NCBI RefSeq assembly: GCF_934561735.1
Contig: NZ_CAKTGT010000014.1
Coordinates: 1-24,895, forward strand
Origin: an uncultured Eubacterium sp.
GTDB taxonomy: Bacteria; Bacillota; Clostridia; Oscillospirales; Acutalibacteraceae
Direction: 5' to 3'
DNA length: 24,895 bases
Shown here in pieces: positions 8,874 through 16,600 of this stretch (its first letter is position 1; the number at the start of each line of letters is the position of its first letter). A program made the position numbers and the translations under genes. The notes below the pieces were generated by a model. It ran no database searches. It was not told the origin of the DNA and was given only the letters and a program-made list of their open reading frames with translations.

Positions 8874-9956
8874 TCATTTGTACAATCTTTCAACAGTATT
8901 CTCAACAACCTTATTCTTATCAAACACCTCGGCAATATGATTATGCGAGGCTTGTCCCATTTTTACCTTTTCATCATATGGCAGTTCAATGAAACGCTTT
9001 ATTTTTTCGTACAAATCATTTGCGTTTTTCTTTTCAACAAGATAACCGGTTTTGCCATCAACAACAGCTTCCAAACAACCATGGATATTACTTGTGATAA
9101 TCGGTCTGCCCATTGCTCCGCATTCAAGATTTGTATTTGCCATACCCTCATGCCATGACGGAAGAACAAAACAGTGCGATTGTTTGACGAACGGCTTAAC
9201 ATCTTGTTGATACCCATAGAAATTGATAATCCCATCATCAACAAGCCTGTTTACTGTTTCTTCATAGTTATCTTCATACATACCAACAACATCAAATTCA
9301 ACATTATCGTATTCATGCTTAATTCTCTTTGCCGCATCAAACAGCTCATCAATTCCTTTTTCTTGCATTATTCTGCCAATAAAAAGAAATCTTGTTTTAT
9401 CTGTCGGTGGATATTTTTCAAATGGATATTCCTCTAAATTAACACCGGCACCTGCATTGAGTAAGCATTGCTCCTTTTTCACAATTCCATAATCAAGAAA
9501 AAATTTCATATTCTCGCAATTTTCAAAAATAACTGTGTGTGCTTTCTTACAAGCAAACTTGTACAACATAACAATCAATTTCAAAAACAAGCCTTGCTTT
9601 TGGAAAGCTGTTCCAAGCCCTGTAATGTTAATTGCATATTTTTTATGCTTGATTGCAGAAACAATGCCTGCATATACATTTGGCTTAATAGTATATGTAA
9701 TGATAAAATCCGGTTTAACTTTACCAATCATTTTCCGATAATTTAAGAAAAGTTTTAAATCTGTAACCGGATTGATGCCTCGTCTATCAACAGCCGTATC
9801 AATAAACTTACATCCCATATCTACCATAGGTTGAACCAAATTGCCATTTGGTAATGAAATATAAACTTCGTTACCATCATCAATTAGCTTTTGTAGTAAT
9901 TCTTTTCTAAACTTATAAAGACCAATGTCATTATTTGCAATTACTAAAATTATCAT
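8874..9956 (-). CDS. GT4-family glycosyltransferase (PglA/EpsD-like)
   Basis: This 360-residue GT-B enzyme starts MIILVIANNDIGLYKFRKEL, the opening typical of GT4 enzymes that act early in Gram-positive exopolysaccharide and Pgl-type pathways. The donor-binding half shows FLFIGRIMQEKGIDELFDAA, then VLPSWHEGMANTNLECGAMG with the E-x7-E pair, then GCLEAVVDGKTGYLVE. The start overlaps the acetyltransferase stop by four bases (ATGA). Lying directly after pglE-, pglC- and pglD-like genes, it probably adds the second sugar onto the lipid-linked diamino sugar; that order is inferred from position and from resemblance to PglA. The donor sugar is not known. Confidence 0.9.
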   Translation of the reverse strand: MIILVIANNDIGLYKFRKELLQKLIDDGNEVYISLPNGNLVQPMVDMGCKFIDTAVDRRGINPVTDLKLFLNYRKMIGKVKPDFIITYTIKPNVYAGIVSAIKHKKYAINITGLGTAFQKQGLFLKLIVMLYKFACKKAHTVIFENCENMKFFLDYGIVKKEQCLLNAGAGVNLEEYPFEKYPPTDKTRFLFIGRIMQEKGIDELFDAAKRIKHEYDNVEFDVVGMYEDNYEETVNRLVDDGIINFYGYQQDVKPFVKQSHCFVLPSWHEGMANTNLECGAMGRPIITSNIHGCLEAVVDGKTGYLVEKKNANDLYEKIKRFIELPYDEKVKMGQASHNHIAEVFDKNKVVENTVERLYK

Positions 9957-10564
9957 TTAATCTTCCTTACAGGCACGCCTGCATATGTACCGCTTTCAGT
10001 TATATCTTTAACTATCACCGAACCGGCTCCAAACACACAATCCGATGCGATGTTCAACACCTGTTTTGTGCAAGCCCCTGCTCCGATATGTGTTGATTTT
10101 CCTACTTTAACTACTCCTGACAAAGCCACATTCGGAGAAAGATGAACATAATCCTCAAGCACATTATCATGCTCAACTATCGCTCCTGTGTTTATAATAC
10201 AATGCTTTCCGATTTTGGCGCTTGAATTAATTACCGCATTAGCCATTACAACCGTACCTTCGCCAATTTCAACATCAAGGCTTGATATTACAGCTGTCGG
10301 ATGAATTGCTGTGTACCACTTAACAGGAAGTTCATTTGCGATTTTCTCTCTAATATAAGGATCACCGATTGCAATCACAAATTCGCAATCTGCATAATTC
10401 TTGTAATCCTCTGTTTTGCCTAAAACACTAAACCCAACAATCTGTGTTCCGTTTTTAACACCATCATCAAGGAATCCGATAACTTTATCACCGGATTTTA
10501 TAATTATATCTGCAATTACTTTTCCGTGCCCGCTTGCACCGATAATTACAACTGATTTAGACAT
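9953..10564 (-). CDS. PglD-like sugar O/N-acetyltransferase
   Basis: A 203-residue acetyltransferase of the NeuD/PglD family. The N-terminal Rossmann part begins MSKSVVIIGASGHGKVIADI. The second half is a left-handed beta-helix of hexapeptide repeats (from about residue 95), containing INTGAIVEHDNVLED, where the histidine of VEHD corresponds to the catalytic base of PglD. PglD acetylates the 4-amino group of UDP-4-amino-4,6-dideoxy-GlcNAc, and the neighbouring PglE-like aminotransferase would make that substrate. The start at 10564 is chosen because the Rossmann motif begins there and a GGAAGGGAAG stretch precedes it. The frame extends upstream only inside the sugar transferase gene, which it overlaps by eight bases. 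Confidence 0.9.
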   Translation of the reverse strand: MSKSVVIIGASGHGKVIADIIIKSGDKVIGFLDDGVKNGTQIVGFSVLGKTEDYKNYADCEFVIAIGDPYIREKIANELPVKWYTAIHPTAVISSLDVEIGEGTVVMANAVINSSAKIGKHCIINTGAIVEHDNVLEDYVHLSPNVALSGVVKVGKSTHIGAGACTKQVLNIASDCVFGAGSVIVKDITESGTYAGVPVRKIK

Positions 10565-11183
10565 TTGCTTCTTCCCTTCCAGGTGTTCCCATAAACACTT
10601 CCATTGTTGCACTTGTTTCCGAACTAATGCCCTCTCTCTTGAGAACATTTAAAACCGTCATAAAGAGAATTTTGACATCCATTGCAAGACTGTAATTGTC
10701 AACATAATGAACATCCATATCAAACTTATCTTCCCAAGAAACAGTATTTCTGCCGTTTACTTGAGCCCAACCGCTCAATCCCGGTCTAACCTCGTGCCGT
10801 CTGTGCTGATGCTCGTTGTATCTTGGTATGTACTCCACAAGAAGCGGTCTCGGACCGATAACCGACATGTCGCCTTTTAGTATATTGAACAATTCCGGCA
10901 ACTCATCTATGCTTGTTGAACGCAAGAACTTGCCAAACTTGGTCAAACGAACTTCGTCAGGCAACAATTCGCCGTTTTCGTCACGTTCATCGGTCATAGT
11001 GCGGAACTTCATCAAAGTGAATATCTTTTCATCCTTGCCCGGTCTTTCCTGCCTGAACAAAACAGGACTGCCGAGTTTTGTTTTTACAAGAACAGCTGTG
11101 ACCGCAAGAAGCGGTGACAAAATGATGATTGCAAGCAACGACGAAATTATATCAAGAATTCGCTTTATGTACTTATAAATCAT
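10557..11183 (-). CDS. PglC-like initiating phosphoglycosyltransferase
   Basis: A 208-residue monotopic phosphoglycosyltransferase (bacterial sugar transferase family, PglC/EpsL size class without the extra membrane domain of WbaP). One N-terminal hydrophobic re-entrant helix (about residues 10-35) is followed by PVLFRQERPGKDEKIFTLMK and FRTM. Next come STSIDELPELFNILKGDMSV, IGPRPLL, and RHEVRPGLSGWAQVNGRN, the family's conserved blocks with catalytic acidic residues. It would transfer a sugar 1-phosphate from a UDP-sugar to undecaprenyl phosphate, starting the repeat unit. Position between the aminotransferase and acetyltransferase genes suggests UDP-diacetylbacillosamine or a related sugar as donor. 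The gap to the upstream gene is 14 bases and the ribosome binding site is weak. Confidence 0.93.
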   Translation of the reverse strand: MIYKYIKRILDIISSLLAIIILSPLLAVTAVLVKTKLGSPVLFRQERPGKDEKIFTLMKFRTMTDERDENGELLPDEVRLTKFGKFLRSTSIDELPELFNILKGDMSVIGPRPLLVEYIPRYNEHQHRRHEVRPGLSGWAQVNGRNTVSWEDKFDMDVHYVDNYSLAMDVKILFMTVLNVLKREGISSETSATMEVFMGTPGREEANV

Positions 11184-11197
11184 AATTCACCGTCCGC

Positions 11198-12418
11198 TTA
11201 CTCAAAACACTTCTTAATCACTTCAATAATTCTATCCTGCTGTTCAGGAGTCATTTTGTTATCACTCGGCAAGCAAAGACCTCTGTTGAAAATGTCCATT
11301 CCAACATCATTCGCTTCGCCTGCAATATACGCATTTGTTCTCGCTCTGCCGTTGCCGTCTTTTGTGACAAAACCGTTCATTCTGTAAATCGGTTGCATAT
11401 GCATCGGCTTCCAAATCGGTCTGCCCTCTGCATTAATCTTTGCAAGTTCGTCAAGAATTTCCTGAGGGCAAGTTTTGCCGCTCTCGCTGACATAGCAATA
11501 ATCTCGCTCGCTGCGAACCTGCTTGCACATTGCACCCTCGTCAATAATCATACAAGACAGCCAAAAATTCGGCTCGCTGTTTTTTTCATCATAAGGATTC
11601 ATCTTAACAGGCAAGTCCTTGAACGCTTCCTTGTATCGCATATATATTGCCTTTTTCTGTGCAATATGTTCTTCCAAATACGGAATTTGACCACGAACAA
11701 CGCCTGCGATTACATTACTCATTCTGTAATTGTATCCAAGTTCCTCGTGCTGATACCACGGTGCATTTTCTCTCGACTGTGTTGACCACTTACGAACCTT
11801 GTCGGCAGCCTCTTTACTGTCGGTCAACAACATTCCTCCGCTTGAGCCTGTGATGATTTTGTTTCCGTTAAAACTTATGCAGTTGTAATCCCCGAATGTA
11901 CCGGTGTGCCGTCCTTTATATGTAGCACCAAGCGACTCGGCGGCATCTTCAATAATAACCGCACCGTGCTTGACGCAAATTGCCTTGATTTCATCAATCT
12001 TACCCGGAGTGCCGTAAAGATGTACCGCAACAACAACCTTTACATCGGGATAAAGTTCAAACGCCTTTTCAAGTGCAACAGGGTCCATATTCCAAGTGTC
12101 GTATTCTGTGTCAATAAATATCGGAACACCACCCTCATAAACAACAGGATTTACCGTTGCGTCAAATGTCATGTCAGAACAAAAAGCCCTGTCACCGTGC
12201 TTCACACCCGCTAATTTTACCGCAAGATGCATAGACGCTGTTCCCGTAGACAAGGCAACCGCATATTTGCAACCGACCTTTTCACAAATCATTTTTTCAA
12301 CTTCGTTGATATTCTCACCGATGGTTGACATCCAATTTGTTTCAAAAGCTTCGGTCATATATTTTAATTCATCACCGTGCATAGTTGGCGATGAAAGCCA
12401 AATTTTTTCATTAGCCAT
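11198..12418 (-). CDS. DegT/DnrJ/EryC1 sugar aminotransferase (PglE-like)
   Basis: A 406-residue PLP-dependent aminotransferase of the DegT/DnrJ/EryC1 family, likely converting a UDP-4-keto-6-deoxy sugar to its 4-amino form. The fold markers are ALSTGTASMHLAVKLAGV (PLP-phosphate region), VIIEDAAESLGATYKGR and ISFNGNKIITGSSGGML, in which Lys187 is the expected PLP Schiff-base lysine. The start at 12418 is supported by GGAGG six bases upstream. An 18-codon upstream extension is AT-rich leader sequence. It is the first gene of the operon, about 70 bases after the inferred transcription start. Being adjacent to PglC- and PglD-like genes it fits the diacetylbacillosamine-type pathway, but the 4,6-dehydratase (PglF) that would make its substrate is not in the window. 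Confidence 0.92.
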   Translation of the reverse strand: MANEKIWLSSPTMHGDELKYMTEAFETNWMSTIGENINEVEKMICEKVGCKYAVALSTGTASMHLAVKLAGVKHGDRAFCSDMTFDATVNPVVYEGGVPIFIDTEYDTWNMDPVALEKAFELYPDVKVVVAVHLYGTPGKIDEIKAICVKHGAVIIEDAAESLGATYKGRHTGTFGDYNCISFNGNKIITGSSGGMLLTDSKEAADKVRKWSTQSRENAPWYQHEELGYNYRMSNVIAGVVRGQIPYLEEHIAQKKAIYMRYKEAFKDLPVKMNPYDEKNSEPNFWLSCMIIDEGAMCKQVRSERDYCYVSESGKTCPQEILDELAKINAEGRPIWKPMHMQPIYRMNGFVTKDGNGRARTNAYIAGEANDVGMDIFNRGLCLPSDNKMTPEQQDRIIEVIKKCFE

Positions 12419-12424
12419 AGCTGT

Positions 12425-12470
12425 CCTCCAAATGTATAGATTGTACAAATCATACAAACTGTATTTGTGC
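12425..12470 (-). promoter_or_regulatory. Leader of polysaccharide operon: inverted repeat plus GGAGG
   Basis: Between the inferred transcription start (about 12490) and the first start codon lies an imperfect inverted repeat, GCACAAAT and ATTTGTAC on the minus strand (12443-12470, 7 of 8 matched, 12-base loop). The GGAGG ribosome binding site follows at 12425-12429. The repeat could be an operator or an mRNA hairpin; no known regulator site is recognised. Confidence 0.35.
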
Positions 12471-12496
12471 ACTATGTATAATTTTTCTCATTATAA

Positions 12497-12525
12497 ATTA
12501 TACACTATACAACATAAAATTACAA
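12497..12525 (-). promoter_or_regulatory. Sigma-A-type promoter of the polysaccharide operon
   Basis: On the minus strand, TTGTAA (12520-12525) and a perfect TATAAT (12497-12502) are separated by exactly 17 bases. It lies in the AT-rich gap after the spoVAD terminator and 79 bases before the first gene of the operon. No other comparable promoter is seen in the gaps of the 12-gene cluster, all of which are 50 bases or less. Confidence 0.75.
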
Positions 12526-12561
12526 TATAATTTATTAATATTTAATATAGGGCATTTTATA

Positions 12562-12599
12562 TAAAAACAATCACACAGCAAAAATTCGCCGAGTGATTG
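12562..12599 (-). terminator. Intrinsic terminator of spoVAD
   Basis: On the minus strand CAATCAC (12593-12599) pairs with GTGATTG (12568-12574). After one T-T mismatch, CGGC pairs with GCTG around an 8-base loop, and TTTTTAT follows. It lies nine bases past the spoVAD stop codon and separates it from the polysaccharide operon promoter. Confidence 0.85.
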
Positions 12600-12607
12600 C
12601 AAAAAAA

Positions 12608-13633
12608 TCATTTTTCAAGCAAGACCGCATGAGCTATTCCCGGAATTGTCTGCCCCTGCTTTGACGAGGTCGGTGACATCAACGCTCCGGTTGCAACAAA
12701 CAAAACCTTTTTAATCCTGACGTTTTTTATGTTTTTCATAATGTGCGAACAGACTACGCTTGCCGAGCAGCCACAGCCGGAGCCGCCCGAATTCACATCC
12801 TGTTCCTCCAAATTATAAATCATCGTTCCGCAATCCTTGTGCCGTGTTTTGATGTCGATTCCGCTGTTCTTTTGCAAAAGTTCAAACAACAATTTTGAGC
12901 CCGTAAATCCCAAATCACCGGTCAAAATCAGGTCGTAATCCTCAGGTTTTGTCTGTGTGTCGTGCAAAAAATCCGCTATGGTTCTCGCCGCCGCAGGTGC
13001 CATTGCCGCACCCATATTATTTGCGTCTTTGATACCCAAATCCGTAATTGTTCCGATGTGAACAGCCGAAATCTTCACCGCATTTTGCAATTTCTCGCCC
13101 GGAACTTTATCGGGATTTTGCACAACGGCACAGCCCGCACCCGTAACAGTCCATTGAGCTGTCGGAGGTCGCTGCCCGCCGTATTCAAGCGGATAGCGAA
13201 ACTGCCTTTCGCTTGACGCAAAATGACTCGAAGCACCCGCAACACAGATGTTTGCCCCTGCCGACACAAGCATTGCCGAATTACACAAAGTGAGTGCCAT
13301 TGTGGAGCACGCACCGTACATTCCGATGAACGGCATTTCCAAATCTTTGAGTGCAAAACACGAGCCTGTGCACTGGTCGAGCAAATCGCCCGTCATAACA
13401 AAGTCCACCTCGTTCGGCGACACATTTGCACTTGCCAAAGCCCTGATTATCGCATCGTGGAGCATTGCACTCTCGGCAAGTTCAAAGCTCTCCTGCCCCA
13501 TCGTCGTGTCCTCAAAAACCATATCAAAGTCATTTTTAAGCGGACCCTCGCCCTCTTTTTTGCCTGCCACTCCCGCCGAGCCGATAATAAGCGGCGGCGA
13601 TTCAAAAATATATGTTTTTCCGATTTTTTTCAT
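12608..13633 (-). CDS. spoVAD: Stage V sporulation protein AD
   Basis: The 341-residue product has the normal length of SpoVAD, a thiolase-fold protein of the spore inner membrane. It binds dipicolinic acid and helps move it into the forespore. Diagnostic segments are DMVFEDTTMGQESFELAESA, FVMTGDLLDQCTGSCFAL, MPFIGMYGACSTMALTL and VAGASSHFASSERQFRYPLE with YGGQRPPTAQW, all strongly conserved. In most spore formers spoVAD lies between spoVAC and spoVAE; here neither neighbour is present. The ATG is preceded at seven bases by GAGGTG, which lies inside the 3' arm of the terminator hairpin of the upstream lectin gene. I could not identify a sigma-G promoter in the 54-base gap; one may lie inside the end of the lectin gene. 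Confidence 0.95.
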   Translation of the reverse strand: MKKIGKTYIFESPPLIIGSAGVAGKKEGEGPLKNDFDMVFEDTTMGQESFELAESAMLHDAIIRALASANVSPNEVDFVMTGDLLDQCTGSCFALKDLEMPFIGMYGACSTMALTLCNSAMLVSAGANICVAGASSHFASSERQFRYPLEYGGQRPPTAQWTVTGAGCAVVQNPDKVPGEKLQNAVKISAVHIGTITDLGIKDANNMGAAMAPAAARTIADFLHDTQTKPEDYDLILTGDLGFTGSKLLFELLQKNSGIDIKTRHKDCGTMIYNLEEQDVNSGGSGCGCSASVVCSHIMKNIKNVRIKKVLFVATGALMSPTSSKQGQTIPGIAHAVLLEK

Positions 13634-13668
13634 AAAAAAACACCTCGGTAATAGTTTTACCGAAGTGT
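13634..13668 (-). terminator. Terminator of the lectin gene overlapping the spoVAD ribosome binding site
   Basis: On the minus strand a 12-bp stem (13657-13668 with 13640-13651, one G-U pair) with a 5-base loop is followed by at least six Ts, which run directly into the spoVAD ATG. The 3' arm contains GAGGTG, the spoVAD Shine-Dalgarno. The hairpin therefore both ends the upstream transcript and could mask the ribosome binding site in any read-through RNA. Confidence 0.85.
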
Positions 13669-13687
13669 AAAAAAATATTTTTAAATT

Positions 13688-16600
13688 TTAAACATTCAAA
13701 TACTTTTGAACCGCTCTGCCGTAACGGAGCATTTGGTCAATAAGCACTTTCAATTTAGGGCTGTTCTTAACAGTTGAGCCCGTTGCATAAGATTCAACGC
13801 TGTATTGAAGCATATTTGACACCTGCGTACCGTTTTTAAACACGGTCAGATAAAACGGTGTTGAAAACTGATCTGCTTTGAGAACCGTGCAATCAACATA
13901 ATATGCTCTCTTGTCGCTTGCCGAGCCGTTTGTTTGAGTAAACCAATCCGGATGTTCGGCATATGTGAATTCGGTATTTTGACCGTCAACAGTCCAACGG
14001 AATGTATAATCACTTATACTTGTCGAACTTGAAATTTCAACCTTAATTCTCGGAATAACTTTGCCCTCGAGAAGCATTGATGCGGACTTGTATTCAACCT
14101 CGTTTTTGTCCGTTCCGTTAGGATTAAGCTGATATTTTGAATTTGTCACCTTTGTATATTCCAAAGTATCGGTTGTGTGGAGCTTCTTCTGTTCATCGGT
14201 CAAATCAACGGTTACAGGATTTTCTACATTATAGCCTCTGTAATCTTGATGTGCCTTGCCGTAATAAAGAAGTTCTACAAGAAGTGCCTTGAGATTGTAA
14301 TTAGGCGTTTTTTTAAGTTGATTGTAGCAATAATTCTTGATTGAATATGTTACCGGATGACCCTTGCACTCGATTCCGTCAGAGGTTACGCCGTACGGAG
14401 TGATTGTAATCTCATCGGCAAACTTATCCGGTGAAACTTTATCAAACGCATAGCAAGTGCGTGTGGAATTTGAAAGTTCCGAAATATCGCTTACATCATA
14501 GCTTTCGCCGCCAACCTCAAATCTGAAGAAAACCGACTCAAACGGTGCCGTTCTTGAATTGTTGATACCGACATTGACCGAAACATTGGAATCGAGCAAA
14601 ACATTCATTGTATTTGCACGGAGCAAGCCTGTGCCCTCAATCGTCTTTGTTTCGCTTTGTCCGCAAGCTGAACAGGTGCGTGTTGCCGTGCCGTCGGTGT
14701 AATCGGTACTTGAATTGTACACAGCGTCGTTGTTATATTTCCACGACCAAATATGAGTGTGCTCTTTCTTTACAAACTCATTATTGATATCCTTAATCAT
14801 AATGTTTACATTTGAAAGATTTGTGTTTGTTTCGTCAATAACGCAATCTTTATTATAAACATACACATCGGTATTTGAGCTTGTTTTTAAAGCCTGGTAG
14901 CCGATTTCTTTAACGCTGGCTACAACTGATAATCGTAAAATTTTTGCACCGTAAAATGTATTTTTGCCGATACTCTTTACACCGTAGCGGATGTCAACAA
15001 CTGCATTGTTTGCATTGCGCCACGGACCGAAAGCGCCGGTATATTTTGAACCAAAAAAGCCAATATTATTAGTACTTGTACATTCAGGCATAATTCCGTC
15101 AACACCCGGAGTAATAATGATTTTTTCAATTTGTTCATCATGCTCAAAAGCATAAGAAGCATATCCCACAGATGCCGGTACGGTTACTTTTTTAAGAGAA
15201 GTTAAACTTGCAAAAGTACCATAACCTATAAATGTTACCGAATCAGGAATTACCAATTCCTCAACAGCATAACAGTATTCAAACGCACGAATATTAATTG
15301 TTGTTAGAGTTGAAGGGAAGTTGATTTTTTTAACTGTGTTGTACTTTGTAAATGCACTTCCCGCTATTGATGTTATGCCCTCACCAAATTCCAAAGTTTC
15401 AATATTTCCGCAATAATACCACGGATTCGAACCTATTGCGTAATAAGGCACTTCGCCCTCACCCGCAAAGCTGAGCTTTGCGCCGTCTTTTGTAAAGGTC
15501 CAGGTCATACCGTTATCAAGTGTGCCTGTTACAATGTCTTTAAGCACAAGATTTTCATATGCGGAAGTTACTTCGGCAGTTGCATTATCAACCTCGGCTT
15601 GCGAGTGAAATTCATTCACAGCGTTTTGATATTTGTCACAAACCTTTTGGCAAGCCGAAACAGATTCATCGGTAAATACGCCCGATTCCATTCTCTTTTT
15701 AGCATTATCAAGTGCCGATGTGAGTGCACTGCCGTCAAGAGCCGCTATTTCATCTCGCTTTGTTCCGTTACATCTCGAACAGGTATATTCGTCATAACCT
15801 TTGCTATTGCAAGTTGGGTCTTTATGGGCAGTAGGCTTTTCTGAATAAGTATGACCTAAAGCATCAACATACTTCACTTTATTTCCTTGCCCACATCGTG
15901 TACATAAATATAAATCATATCCTTTTTCTGTACAAGTAGGTTTTACGACGTTTGAATATTGATAATTGTGACCTAATTCATTTACTATTTTTTGCTGTTG
16001 AGTTTGTGAACATCTTGAGCATTTATACAAATCATATCCTTTTGCAGTACAAGTCGGAGATACTTTTTTATTAAATACAAAATCGTGCCCTAACTTATAA
16101 ACAGAATTGGAATAAAATTCAAGACCGCAATCTTTACATTTATTTAAAGTATAACCGTTTTGAGTACAAGTCGGTGCAACATTTGTTACAACAAAATTGT
16201 GTGTTTTCTTTATCTCAGGAACATCGGGAACTGAATCAACATATTTATCCCACTCACAAATAAAACTATATATTCCTTGTTTACCCCAATATAAGTCATT
16301 CCACTCGCCATTTGGATAGGCTTCATAATACTGGAGAGCATCTTCACAACCACCTACATTATTAGGCTCACCACTACCCCAATTTGTATAAGAATTTTTA
16401 TTCAAAACATTACCATACACATCAGTCCATATACCGTCAGTATTCTTTTTAACTCCTAAAAAGGCATTCATTTCACCTAAACTTCTCAAAAAACTGTAAA
16501 CATTTTCATCTTCGTCTTTTGATTCAATAACAGCCAAATGTCCACCCAAGGATTCACAATAAGTCTCCGCTTCTTCAAAAGAAGAAAAACGAGTATTAAA

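Noticed and set aside
8874..12418. Pgl-type N-glycosylation locus
   Set aside because: PglE-, PglC-, PglD- and PglA-like genes are present, but there is no PglB oligosaccharyltransferase or PglK ABC flippase. A Wzx and an EpsG polymerase point to a polymer.
13223..13670. Long open frames on the plus strand opposite spoVAD (up to 142 codons)
   Set aside because: They lie wholly antisense to a highly conserved gene, have Cys/His/Arg-rich composition typical of shadow frames, and no ribosome binding site was evident.
15746..16200. Cys-rich repeats as a CRISPR array or DNA tandem repeat
   Set aside because: The repetition is at protein level inside an open frame, with divergent DNA; no direct DNA repeats with unique spacers are seen.
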